A stretch of 64,000 bases of DNA from Aedes albopictus (Eukaryota; Arthropoda; Insecta; Diptera; Culicidae). The stretch spans positions 311,251,164 to 311,315,163 of the forward strand of contig NC_085137.1 in NCBI RefSeq assembly GCF_035046485.1. The letters are read 5' to 3'. A program made the translations under genes and the position numbers. This document shows positions 34,430 through 46,225 of this stretch, one piece after another. Below the pieces are notes generated by a model. That model was not told the DNA's origin, searched no databases, and was given only the letters and a program-made list of their open reading frames with translations. Each line of letters opens with the position of its first letter. Position 1 is the first letter of the stretch.

Positions 34430-36570
34430 TATGTATGTATGTAAGTAGCCACCATCCTAGCTTGAGTCTTGCTCTGCATGCAGTTCCACCTAACAGCAAA
34501 GATTAAATTTCATTACCACTTTGAATTCAACATACCGCTGTATGAAGGGCCAAAAGGGGGTGTGGCGGACCCGTAAGTAGACACTTACGCGAAATCCGCG
34601 GGCTTAAGAGAATCTCCTTCCAACAGTATGATCCAACAAGGTGAATAATGAAATTCACATCACTTGTTAAGCTTTCTACGGGATGGTTTGTTACAAGAAG
34701 GGCGCGTCAAATCCATTGCAACTGTTGGGATAGAAGAACCCATCTACAAGGATGTTATAGTTACTTCTCACCTCACTCCGGCTGGCAATCCACTCCGTAG
34801 TACAGTTACAACTTCAATGATGCCCTGATGCACCCTCCCAACCCCAAATAGTTATATAGTCAATAATATAAATAGTTATACAGTCAATCATAAAAATATT
34901 GAAATATAGTATAAGCAATGAAATATAATTTTGAAATATAATGTAATGAAATGTCATGTAGTGAAACGAAATAAGTAATCAATTTATAGAAAGTTTTAAA
35001 AAGTATCATTCGCTGGCGAATCCTTTCAAGATCTAGATGGTAGGGTAGAGAATTATTATAGTAATAATATGTCAATGCGGTAGCTGATATACAATAAATA
35101 ATAATGGAACATAATTCAATGGAATATGAAAATAACAGGTAATAAAATACACATAATACAATTAGCTTTCTATGTTCAGCATATTGCTGAATGGAGGCCA
35201 TAAAGAGACATCTGCAGAATATATAAAATCTCCTTCCAGATTTATGATCCAGCAGAGCGAATAATGAAATCTACAGCACTCTTAAAAAAATAAATTCCGG
35301 GATGCTTTGCCATAATTAGAATGCGTCAAATTCATACAGCTGTTTGAGTTGAAGAATATATCTGTAAAGATGTAATAATGTCTTTCCTTACTTTGGCTGG
35401 AAATCCCCTCCATCGTCCGGAAATAATTCCAATAATCATCTGACATACACCCCTAATCCTATATAGTTATGTAATTTGTATTACAATGTATAATGATGAA
35501 ATGTAATATTGAAATATAGTATTATCAATGAAATGTGGTGAAACCAATTAAATATGGTATAATTAGTAATCAAATATACAAGTAGCGTAATGAAATAAGA
35601 TCTCAATGTGTTAATAATTTGAATGTTCAAATAATATATACTTAGATAAATAAGCAACAACATATAATAGTGAATGTAAAAATAAATAAACGTTACTACA
35701 CAGAAGCAAAACATAAAAATAAGAAGTATTAGTTGAATGAAGTGTACGAAAATTCTCCATGCAGTGTCTCCGGGGTTGATAATGTTATTAAATGTATTGT
35801 ATGCATGCATGCATGTAGATCGCCACCATTCTAGACACCTATGAAATGTAAATTAACGAAGTGAAATAAGGTACCAATTTGTACATAATTTGACTGACTG
35901 TTTTTTTTTTTCGCTGATGCGTTATTTCGCGGCCTAGATGGTGGTGTAGAATGCTATTTATAGTAGAAGAATGTCAACGTGGTGGCTGATATAAAATTAA
36001 ATAATGGAATAACATATTATATGTGTTATGTAAAATGAATATCATTAAATATAAGATAATGTCTTTTACAAGTGAACGTATAAGATCACAGACAAACAGG
36101 CATAATTCTCGCAAAACACTAATAGTTTGTAGATTGATTAGCAAAACACAGCACCAGAGGAAACAAAAATTCAACCTCTTCTCACAACTATCAGCCAACT
36201 ATCAATATGTTATATAATCACCTTTAAAAATAATGAATATGTTATATAGGTAATTTTTTAATAACAATGCAATAAAAATTAAATAAAAAAATATATAATA
36301 TAAAAGGTGACGAAAAATATAATTAGGAATAAATAAGCGTATGTCATTCAATTTCAGCTCAATGGACGCAGTAGCTTCATTTCTCCAATCACCATGTACA
36401 CTGTTAAAAATATATTTGTAAATAAAAAAGAATTCAAATAATTTAGATTATTCTACTGGTTTAAATGAAAGTACAAGGAAATAAAATTTAATCACAAACA
36501 AACTAAAGTAACACTTATTTTTTTTTTTAATTTATTACGATGTCATTTGCTCTCAACTGCTATATAAATG

Positions 36571-36910
36571 TTTTATGTGTTACTTCTATTTGTCTGTGGA
36601 GTCATTATGCGTTATAAAGAACAGTATAAAATGTATGCACAAGTCATTGATCGAACGTGGATGCATTCCCGGAACCTAAAAATTCGCAGTAAATCTGGAA
36701 GAGATGCACGCATTTTTTTTTAAAGAACATTTTTTTTTCATCTGATAAAATTATCAATAAATAAATAAATAAATCAAAAAAGGGTGGCAAATATAGGACT
36801 TCCAAGTATCTCCACGCTCACCGCTAGCTTCATCCATTTCATCTCCCAAACTGAAAACAGTTCTGAAACTACTACAATCAATGCACCACAAACTACTACT
36901 ACACAACGTA
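36571..36910 (+). repeat. Second copy of the 340-bp unit B (B')
   Basis: Same as 30,657-30,996. Here it is continuous with downstream GC-richer DNA (CCTCCACCAGCCCCTCCGTC), so this may be the source copy. Confidence 0.9.
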
Positions 36911-37606
36911 CCCTCCACCAGCCCCTCCGTCCGCGGACCTATTCAGTTCAGCCAAGACTAGAGACAATTTGAAAACCGCTAACGAAGCGAGATGTAAACA
37001 CGCCTAACACATACATAACCGCAGCAATCTGAGTGCACGAAGACGAACCTTCACATATACTGTTTTCGGATTCGTCCACGTTCGTCCAAAATGACACCGA
37101 ACACAAGAGCGCACTATGGACCTAAGCAAGAGTGCCCGTTTCCGATGCTTGAAAAATCATTCAACGTTAGCAGCGCATAGCAACCATTACAATGAAGCCC
37201 ATAACATATTAATTGCATTTTTTAAAAATGATTGGAATTCTCTCACCCAGTTAGTATTTGTAGAAGCCGACGTGTTCGAATCATGTTGGCCACTCAATCG
37301 GCTGCCGATCGGCATTTTCCAACGATGTCGACACTTGTTTGTTCTTCACACACATACTCTAACACACTCATTTTTGCTACCACACCACCGCCGCGGCGGG
37401 CCGCAGAGGCGAATGGAAGAGGAAAAGAATGCCTTATCACTGACACATTTTTCTTCCATTATATGTTTATTCCGCGTTCCACCATTTGATTTTCTCAATA
37501 ATTCACAACTCCAGAAGCATTTTTTCGATTTTCATCAGCCAACACATGCGAATTTTAACGAGCTTTTATAAAATTGATGTCATATACGGCAGCAACACCA
37601 CCACAC
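36911..37606. other. Mixed-composition DNA with a 151-codon frame
   Basis: A plus frame (37,116-37,571) starts MDLSKSARFRCLKNHS but has no recognised domain, no clear signal peptide, and overlaps an 85-codon frame in another register. I do not accept it as a gene. Confidence 0.3.
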
Positions 37607-37629
37607 TCATTGCTATAAGTTGAGTTTTG
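37607..37629 (+). repeat. 23-bp direct repeat, right copy
   Basis: Partner of 34,407-34,429. Confidence 0.8.
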
Positions 37630-38419
37630 GGTAAATATAGCATCATAGCTATTGATATGTTTATCTTTGTATTAATTTCCTTCTTTCAATATCCCAGTCC
37701 CGTTACGGTGCCAAATTCCTATCACTTTTCTACGATTCCCAATTCTTATAGGTTAAGTAAAATTTTAGCTTCAAAAAATGATACATCTGCAAATGAGTTT
37801 TTTTTATCTCAAAATTGAGTAAACTTAGTTGAATTTATATGTCATTTTAACAGTACTGCTATTCTAACCTCTAATTATAACGTCAAAAAGTATCGAACAT
37901 ACTATGTATTACGAAGCAATGAATGTTAGTGAGAGTAGAGATAGCAAATATGGTACCTACTAAATAATTCTAATCAATAAAAATGTCAACTATACAGACA
38001 ATTCTGCTCAATTGATGATTGCATTTGTCTATTATAACTTTTTTCTTTCGGTCTATTATTATTCGATCATAATATTGTTTGACATTATGTCATAAATATC
38101 TTTTTTCATTACTAAAAATAGTCTAAAACAGAATAAAACTAAACAGCATCTGCAGAAGTAATCATATCGGCATATGATATAATTAGCTTTTACCTTCGCT
38201 CACGTAGGTACGTGTATAATCGCCGTTCTCACAACGCGAACAAAACAAAAAATTAAATAAAATCATCTCCGTCTGGAAAGGATCTTTGTCGCCGCCAAAA
38301 TGCACCCCATGACGAATCTCAATCATAAATAGTCGACTAGCAACTTTTTCGTCGTTCTCTTTGTTCCGAAACAGCCGACGACGGGCCCTGCGAACGCCAC
38401 CACTGTTATTAGTGTTACA
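37630..38419. other. Unassigned
   Basis: AT-rich to about 38,180, then a block of higher GC with a 123-codon minus frame (38,183-38,554) that overlaps tRNA-like sequence and is not recognised. Confidence 0.35.
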
Positions 38420-38424
38420 GTGCA

Positions 38425-38668
38425 CATGTCTGCGCACCGCGATAGCGCTGTTGGTAAGAGAGAGAGGTTCGTTGTTTGATCTTGCATTCAAATCTCTGTC
38501 TATTTTTGTCCTGCGACTGGCAAACATGAAATGGGGGAATAGGGAAACTGGCAATACGTAGAACCAGTAAATCTTCTATCGTCCCTCACTGCAAGTGCTG
38601 TGATAGCCTCATTGGTAAAGCCGACTGGAAATTTACGATAGCAGGATTGGAGGTTCAAATCCCGTCGA
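38425..38668 (+). mobile_element. Two tRNA-like heads in tandem (SINE-like)
   Basis: First head: GATAGCGCTGTTGGTAAGAG (A-box-like) followed by CATTCAAATC (weak B box). Second head: GATAGCCTCATTGGTAAAGC (A-box-like) followed by GGTTCAAATCCC (B box), at about 38,600-38,665. Spacing within each suits a tRNA head. The order suggests a dimeric SINE or tandem tRNA pseudogenes; neither folds as an intact tRNA by inspection. Confidence 0.5.
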
Positions 38669-38669
38669 T

Positions 38670-39065
38670 GTTTGTAAGTTTTATAATGAATTCGAAATTT
38701 TTTTTATGTGACCTATTATTTTCTAAAAATAGAATAACACACTTAAAATAATTACCCAAAAATGAGTAAAAAAAGTTAGTTTTTACCCTAATTTTTCTTT
38801 CAATCAATAACTCTTTAATATCAAAATTTGTTATTGAAATATTTCCCAAATTCACTGTTATTAAGTTGTTATTGCCACTAACAAAACATGTTATTAAATT
38901 GATTTTTCAGGAACAAATTTTTGTTATGTGACTTGTTATTTTGCCGCTTATGACAGCCAAGTTTATAACTCAATATGTTATGTTAATAACATGAAAATTA
39001 CTAATTCCATTATGCAGTTATTTTGCCAAAATAACGCATTTTGTTATGCTGTTGTTATTCTCTTC
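38670..39065. repeat. TTGTTATT-rich AT patch
   Basis: TTGTTATT and AATAACA variants recur densely between about 38,800 and 39,060, like the patch at 32,340-32,590. Confidence 0.45.
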
Positions 39066-39440
39066 TGCTCGGGCGGGTGCGGCTAGTTTTGTCCTTGCGT
39101 AACGGAATTTCTGCCCGATGAACGACGACCGATGTGGGAATGCAAGCATGCGAGGTGAGTATTTGCAGCCTTTTTAATGAACTTGACCCCTTCCCAACGG
39201 AGTGAACGTTTCTTTTTTAATCTGACTTTCAAAGCAAACAGTCACGACTGTTTGAATCTTATAAGAGCTGATTTGGCGGATTGCAGTTTTATGGGTTGAC
39301 GGTGAACATGAAATGTGATTGTTCCCATTGATGTGGAATTAATTGATTACATAACACCTTGAGCCGAATCCGGAGGTCAATCTTAACAGGGTAAAGATGA
39401 GCAACACAATAATATCAAAAATATGGCGTAAACATAATTT
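39066..39440. other. Unassigned
   Basis: Contains a GAG|GTGAGT donor-like site near 39,157 after a short frame; too little to call an exon. Confidence 0.3.
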
Positions 39441-40087
39441 CAAGCTTAACTTTACAAAACACCGTATGTCGCAAATGTAAACAAATCGAGGTTTTGATGT
39501 GTATGCGTTCAGTGATACAGATTCTATGTGTAGAGTTTCTTCTTTTCGTCAATTAGCACTCCAAAAGCTCAGAACAATTAAACTTAAAAACACCTTATGT
39601 AACAGTATTACTATGAGCAATATTTTTGTTACATAGGGTAGTAATACCACAACACCCTATCTACCATTTTGATGGTATCATAACAAACTGTGATATACGG
39701 TCTTTTGGTGCCACGTTTTCTGGAGCTTGAAGGAACCACAGTAAGTACCGCTTTACCGCCACTGAGTATTCCTACCTAATGTAGGATGCATGTGAGTATA
39801 ATTCAATAGCTGACAGCACAACGCTGATGCAGATTTCAATATCATCTTAAGAGTCAACACTGTATCCACAAATACCGTATGTACCAAACGAAAGAGAAAA
39901 TACCCTATCTAACATTTTAACTTATTGAAACGAAAATCATCCGAAAATTAACATAAGATCCCTCATTTGAGTTTTATCGGTCTCAAACTATCTAGGGATG
40001 AATTTCATTGAAAAATTCAAAGTTTTGGAGGCGATTTTCTCTGATCAATGCGATTGTTACATACGGTGTTTTGTAAAGTTAGGCTTG
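39441..40087. mobile_element. DNA element with 29-bp inverted ends
   Basis: Left end CAAGCTTAACTTTACAAAAC (continuing CACCGTATGT) mirrors the right end ACATACGGTGTTTTGTAAAG with one mismatch over 29 bp. ATTT lies on both outer sides. Shorter variants (CCGTATGT, CCTTATGT, ATAGGGT, ATACCCTA) recur internally. Length about 647 bp; no transposase. Confidence 0.75.
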
Positions 40088-40296
40088 ATTTGGCATCAAT
40101 ATTTAAAAAGGGTGAAACTGCTTTTTAAGGCATACCTTCTCAAAAGAGCCTGTCCAGTCCATATACGTTGCAATGAGCTCCCCATAGAGAAACAGACGTC
40201 ACACACTGCTCGCTTCCCATCGATCACCTTTTTAACGGTTGATTCAAATATTCGATAGTACACGCAGAAAAAAGCATGATAAAATCAAAAATATTT

Positions 40297-41988
40297 TGTA
40301 ACATGGTTACAGTAATTAAAAAAAAACTTAAACTAAATTTTACTTTGCAATCCCATCACCCGAAAAAAACAAAGTCCAATGAAATAAAAGTTATAAAAAT
40401 ATTTGACCTTAAAAAGTATTTGGAATAGAGCCTTTACTGTCAGAAGCGAAGTTGGCGTTCCGTGTCTCTGACTTAACGAACGTACATAGAGAATCTGATA
40501 AATGAGTTCGGTCTTTAAAAATTAGCTCACTTTCAAATTAGGCCCCGAAAATAGCCGAATGAATAGAATCGGGTCGCGCGTAGGTTTGTTGAAATCAAAA
40601 TCTGGGTTGAAGATTCTCTCTCATTCCGACTGTCTACAGTTAAAGACATATAGTGGCATACAGTGACATATAGGAAAAATTGTGAATAGTTAGAAGGAAA
40701 TCGAGTTTTTAAAAGCAAAAAGTATTGTTTAATCGAATATCTAATTAAATTGTGATTAATTCTATGAAATTATACAACAATTGCAGATTTCCTTTTTTAT
40801 GCTAAAAGTTTCTATCAAAGAAAGTGCAATTAAGCAAACACGTGTATCTAGGAAGGTTTGTGTCACAATAGAATGTATTGTTCTCCTTACAAAGTGAGTT
40901 TTTAATATTCAGGCTGAAGCCGTAACGCTGCAACCCTCGTGTGCAAGCGATAATCTGTAACAAAAACGAATTTTCGAACCAATCGATTGAAATTGTACAG
41001 GTAAATTCACAAAAGTAGTTTTGTTTGTGGCAAATTAAATAATTTGAAAATCGTTTGAAGATCCCTTCAAACGAGGGTGCACCCCTAGGGCCCGGACGGC
41101 GTGACATCACAGAACTGATCGTTTGCGTCATTCTGTTGGACCGATAAGGCTGTGACGAAGCATACATCGCGCAGCATAAATCGTGACGTCACTCGCTGGT
41201 GTGTCAGTTCAACTCACCACGCGGTCTGTCCAAGCCACCAACCGCAAGCGTTTTCCACGGGCAACCGATAGAGGGCGACTCGTCACCATCCAACACGATC
41301 TGTCGCATGCAAGCCCGGCGGTTTGTTGCATGAAAGATTGCACGCCTCGCCATCACCTGCGTATACGCCACGTGACCGGTCAAAGGCGTAAGTTTGACCA
41401 CGTTGATGACCAGTAAGTGCACTTACCATCCTCCGCTGGACTCCGTGGGACCACGCCATCGTTCCTGGTAGCTGTAAACCAAGTAAGGTCGACCTAATTT
41501 TGTAAATACTAACCCCCCTATACCAATGTTCATATTATAAGCAAGCGCTAAGACAAATATCGTAAATTGCCATTTTAGTTCCACAAGTTATTAGGGAAAT
41601 AAACGAAGAGCTCTGCAAACGCATTGTTTAAGCAATTCTTAGTTGTTGCAGTTTTAGTGTCTGAGAAGTTTCAACACAGTTCGTTTTTTTTCTCGTTGGA
41701 TTAGAATAGGCTCTGGAAAGGGACTCCTTATTGGTAACCGGACCACCCTGTAAGTTGTACATATTTTGAGTTAATCTATTCCTTCGGTTCGGTTTCGGTT
41801 GCGCTGAAGTTTCGATTGTTGGGTTAAGGACTGAAGAAAGGACTCGCCCTGAGGATTCCTGGCCGGGTACGGGACTTTCCGATAGAGTTGTGGACACGCT
41901 CCTTCGCGGTGGTTGATAGCCACCTGGCGCTTAAGTGAAGGTTGTTTTTCTCCGAACCTTATCTTCCGCTTTTCCCAGTCCCGTTACA
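40297..41988 (+). repeat. 5' LTR, 1,692 bp
   Basis: Starts TGTAACATGG and ends CCCGTTACA. A polyadenylation signal AATAAA lies at 41,598. It contains short frames (for example 41,183-41,416 plus) that are also present in the other LTR and are not thought to be genes. 1.7 kb is long for an LTR. Confidence 0.9.
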
Positions 41989-41990
41989 TT

Positions 41991-42008
41991 TGGCGCCCAA
42001 CCAACGGT
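41991..42008 (+). promoter_or_regulatory. Primer-binding site (tRNA-Lys-like)
   Basis: TGGCGCCCAACCAACGGT starts two bases after the 5' LTR. The first eleven bases equal the tRNA-Lys-type primer site (TGGCGCCCAAC); the remainder departs from it. Primer identity is inference. Confidence 0.7.
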
Positions 42009-43773
42009 TTGGTTTGTAAAATTTGTAAATATTAGAATTAGTGTACTTAGTAATTGAATATTGGTTGAATTGGTTTAGTGCTTAGTTGATGAAATATTTA
42101 TGAACTCAAAGTGTAGGTTAAAGTGAATTTTCGGATTTGATTTGAAATTGGTTTGGTTATAATAGGTTTAGATTTGTGAGACATTTATTGATTTTGTTAT
42201 TCGTTCGAGTTAGGATTACTATCATACTTCTTAATACGCCGATCAAACGGTCGAGTCCGGGGTAGAGTACCTGGAAATAGATTAGAAAAACAATCGTATT
42301 TTAAAGCTATGTCTGAGGCCAAGTGCACAGTTACTATGAGATTTTGTTCCAATAAAACACAAACTTACGGTTTGGTTACTCCGAGCAGAGCGGGAGGGGC
42401 TGGCTTCAAAAACGATTCTATACTACAAGCAGTTCCCTCTTCGCCTCTCGATGATCCATTCTCAGGGCTGGTTGAAACCTAAAAGAAAAACAAGCGTTAG
42501 TCCTGAGAATGTAGATACAGCTATGTATAGGATGGAGTACAAGTATAGTTTGTCGCCCTAGAATCATCAGCCAGCTTACCCACCCAAGCCCGGAGTTCAC
42601 CGAGGTGAACTGTGAAGGGAGAGTACTATGGAAGGAAGTGCGAGTCTGCAGGGCCAGATGATGACCAGGCTGAGATTCGAACTCAAAATATACTTGTACA
42701 CATCATAACACAACGTTGAAGAACACCAAAACACTACGAACAGGGTCAATGTTCACAATATTAAGCTATGTAGGTACACAAAGAAAAGAAAACACTGTGA
42801 GTTTGCCGCAGGATAATAAGAGTAAACACTGTATATATCGGTTGTAAATAGTCTAGAACTAGCACTTTATACTCGTCAAATTTAGTCCATTCAGTAGCCC
42901 CATCAGAACACACAATGTTTACAATAGTTGAATGAGATTTGAGTCCACTAAACACATCATTAAAACAGTTTTGGGTATCAGTTTTGCACACTTACAAGAT
43001 CACACATAGCAGCTTTCAATTCTCCGTAGTAATTTCCATCATACATGCAATAGTTCCTGGTTCTTCTTCAATTTTTTGGCACTTCTATCAGTAAATTCAC
43101 TTTTCGTTCGCTTTCACTTTCATTTCACCACTGTCAGATAAGAAAATCAAACCAAAACAAATCCGATAATTCAGAGAAACGTCAAACGCAATTTATCGTT
43201 TGTAGTCGTCGGCCAGTTACAGTAGAGGCTGTCGAAGTAGGGATACCATGAAAGTTAAGGTCATTTAGAGCGCGGTTGCGCTCGAGTAAAATGTCATGTT
43301 TATGAATGAGAATTTCGATAGAATTTTGTTCGGATAAGTCTGAAAGTACATAAAATGTTTTAGTTTGGTTTTTGTCGAGAAGGTTCTTGACGGCTCCCTG
43401 GTGGAGATATGTTGGTCGCGGAAGCGGCCAGATTTATGTTCTAGAATACTAGGACGTGTCTTATGAGACTTTGGGTTATAGAGGTGTAATTTTGGTAACT
43501 GTAGTGGTATCCCGGAATTAGATTTATGTAGTTCATTTTTTTTTCTTATTTGTTTCTACAGTTAAAATTAAAAAAATATATTAGTAATTAGATGATACGT
43601 CGAATTAAATGAGTTCATTTGTTTTTCCTCTTTTTTTATAATTTAAGTACTATTTCGGTCAGTTGAGTAAAACCAAATCAACTAACATTAATAGAAGCAT
43701 TAAAGAAAAACTGTTTTATTTTTTAAACACAAAAAAAATAAATTCAGAAATCTTCATTTATTTTTTTAACCGT
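42009..43773 (+). other. Internal region of the LTR element, non-coding
   Basis: No frame longer than about 76 codons on either strand and no gag, protease, RT or integrase motif. A GAGATTCGAACTC tRNA-like motif near 42,670 and several AT-rich stretches are the only landmarks. Confidence 0.75.
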
Positions 43774-43786
43774 TGGTAGGGGGTAA
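43774..43786 (+). promoter_or_regulatory. Polypurine tract before 3' LTR
   Basis: GGTAGGGGGTAA immediately precedes the 3' LTR at 43,787, the expected position for the plus-strand primer. Confidence 0.7.
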
Positions 43787-45478
43787 TGTAACATGGTTAC
43801 AGTAATTAAAAAAAAACTTAAACTAAATTTTACTTTGCAATCCCATCACCCGAAAAAAACAAAGTCCAATGAAATAAAAGTTATAAAAATATTTGACCTT
43901 AAAAAGTATTTGGAATAGAGCCTTTACTGTCAGAAGCGAAGTTGGCGTTCCGTGTCTCTGACTTAACGAACGTACATAGAGAATCTGATAAATGAGTTCG
44001 GTCTTTAAAAATTAGCTCACTTTCAAATTAGGCCCCGAAAATAGCCGAATGAATAGAATCGGGTCGCGCGTAGGTTTGTTGAAATCAAAATCTGGGTTGA
44101 AGATTCTCTCTCATTCCGACTGTCTACAGTTAAAGACATATAGTGGCATACAGTGACATATAGGAAAAATTGTGAATAGTTAGAAGGAAATCGAGTTTTT
44201 AAAAGCAAAAAGTATTGTTTAATCGAATATCTAATTAAATTGTGATTAATTCTATGAAATTATACAACAATTGCAGATTTCCTTTTTTATGCTAAAAGTT
44301 TCTATCAAAGAAAGTGCAATTAAGCAAACACGTGTATCTAGGAAGGTTTGTGTCACAATAGAATGTATTGTTCTCCTTACAAAGTGAGTTTTTAATATTC
44401 AGGCTGAAGCCGTAACGCTGCAACCCTCGTGTGCAAGCGATAATCTGTAACAAAAACGAATTTTCGAACCAATCGATTGAAATTGTACAGGTAAATTCAC
44501 AAAAGTAGTTTTGTTTGTGGCAAATTAAATAATTTGAAAATCGTTTGAAGATCCCTTCAAACGAGGGTGCACCCCTAGGGCCCGGACGGCGTGACATCAC
44601 AGAACTGATCGTTTGCGTCATTCTGTTGGACCGATAAGGCTGTGACGAAGCATACATCGCGCAGCATAAATCGTGACGTCACTCGCTGGTGTGTCAGTTC
44701 AACTCACCACGCGGTCTGTCCAAGCCACCAACCGCAAGCGTTTTCCACGGGCAACCGATAGAGGGCGACTCGTCACCATCCAACACGATCTGTCGCATGC
44801 AAGCCCGGCGGTTTGTTGCATGAAAGATTGCACGCCTCGCCATCACCTGCGTATACGCCACGTGACCGGTCAAAGGCGTAAGTTTGACCACGTTGATGAC
44901 CAGTAAGTGCACTTACCATCCTCCGCTGGACTCCGTGGGACCACGCCATCGTTCCTGGTAGCTGTAAACCAAGTAAGGTCGACCTAATTTTGTAAATACT
45001 AACCCCCCTATACCAATGTTCATATTATAAGCAAGCGCTAAGACAAATATCGTAAATTGCCATTTTAGTTCCACAAGTTATTAGGGAAATAAACGAAGAG
45101 CTCTGCAAACGCATTGTTTAAGCAATTCTTAGTTGTTGCAGTTTTAGTGTCTGAGAAGTTTCAACACAGTTCGTTTTTTTTCTCGTTGGATTAGAATAGG
45201 CTCTGGAAAGGGACTCCTTATTGGTAACCGGACCACCCTGTAAGTTGTACATATTTTGAGTTAATCTATTCCTTCGGTTCGGTTTCGGTTGCGCTGAAGT
45301 TTCGATTGTTGGGTTAAGGACTGAAGAAAGGACTCGCCCTGAGGATTCCTGGCCGGGTACGGGACTTTCCGATAGAGTTGTGGACACGCTCCTTCGCGGT
45401 GGTTGATAGCCACCTGGCGCTTAAGTGAAGGTTGTTTTTCTCCGAACCTTATCTTCCGCTTTTCCCAGTCCCGTTACA
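43787..45478 (+). repeat. 3' LTR, 1,692 bp
   Basis: Same length and, by eye, same sequence as the 5' LTR, offset 3,490 bp. It ends CCCGTTACA, followed by the duplicated ATTT. Confidence 0.9.
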
Positions 45479-46225
45479 ATTTCAGGTAAACTCAAATAAA
45501 TTGTCAATTTGTTCTGGCAACAAAAATAATACTGTTTAGAGCAAATCGAACGTCACATTTGAAGCAAATTCATTTTATTTTTGAAACAAACATGCATCTT
45601 CTGACAGGTTATGTTAGAAACAAATGTAAAAATTGTTGTTTTTTGTGGCAGGTCGGCCCTACGGAAATATTTGTTTTCCAATCAAATTTACAAAGTCATT
45701 TCCTTCTCTAGGGAAACCCACTTCCCGCGTGGCACTTTCAATGCCAACATCATGTAGATAACATACGCTCCCGAAATCAATGGGGTTTCGTGGAAACTTT
45801 TGGTTAAACTTGACTTTTTTTGCAAGAGGAAATCTTGTTTGGTGCTGCAGCTGGAACTTGAGAGTTTTGTTTATGTTCAAGACGGCGGAACGGGGGGCTC
45901 TTTAATGGGTATTGTAGAAATCAATATGTAATTGAGTTAGTTTTGAAAATAATATTTTAGTTTTAAATATTTTATTAGTTTACCGAATAAACATACAAAT
46001 TTTTGTTTCAAACGAACGAAATTTGTCTCCGCGTAGGTCGATTGATCACTCGCAGTGCTGGCATAGTTTTTGCACCTGTTTGACATTTGCTCACTGCCAC
46101 CACCTAGTGATGGCCCGGCCGAACATAGTACATTTAGCATAGTACATTTACATTTAGCATTGCGTTTTCGTGACGATGTTTTTTTTAATGACATTTGTTC
46201 TAAGTGTTACGTCTGTTTCTCTGTG

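Larger units (their letters stand above)
34430..37606 (-). mobile_element. Putative 3.2-kb retroelement insertion with (CATA)n tail
   Basis: Bounded by the 23-bp repeat. On the minus strand it ends in (CATA)n at 34,430-34,446, as expected for the 3' tail of a target-primed element. A second tail-like (CATG)n with the same neighbouring motif GCCACCAT at 35,797-35,830, and related sequence at 34,605-35,060 and 35,222-35,950, show two diverged tandem units. No RT frame is present, and unit B' lies near the far end. The assignment rests on the flanks and tail only. Confidence 0.5.
40297..45478 (+). mobile_element. Non-autonomous LTR retrotransposon (LARD-like), 5.2 kb
   Basis: Two 1,692-bp direct repeats (TGTAACATGG..CCCGTTACA) flank 1,798 bp. 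The 4-bp duplication ATTT is at both outer edges (40,293-40,296, 45,479-45,482). A primer-binding site follows the 5' LTR and a purine tract precedes the 3' LTR. The interior has no gag or pol frame (longest about 76 codons), so it needs a helper element. A 4-bp duplication fits the Ty3/Gypsy type, though 4-6 bp occurs in others. LTRs look identical by eye. Confidence 0.9.
40183..46225. mobile_element. CACAGAGAAACAGAC-type DNA element hosting an LTR element
   Basis: Ends CATAGAGAAACAGACGTCAC and GTTACGTCTGTTTCTCTGTG are inverted repeats, flanked by AGCTCCC on both sides (the outer match can be extended to GAGCTCCCC). Subtracting the nested LTR element (40,297-45,478) and its 4-bp duplication leaves about 857 bp. 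That remainder has no transposase. It belongs with the elements at 6,722, 48,582 and 63,353 by its ends and 7-bp duplication. Confidence 0.85.

Noticed and set aside
37116..37571. 151-codon plus-strand frame
   Set aside because: No recognised domain and overlapped by another frame; composition is not clearly coding.
39117..39160. ATG plus short frame ending at GAG|GTGAGT as a first exon
   Set aside because: About 37 bases with no supporting promoter or downstream exon; donor-like sites of this kind are common by chance.
40533..41897. Short frames repeated exactly at 44,023-45,387
   Set aside because: They lie in the two LTRs; identity reflects LTR duplication, not duplicated genes.
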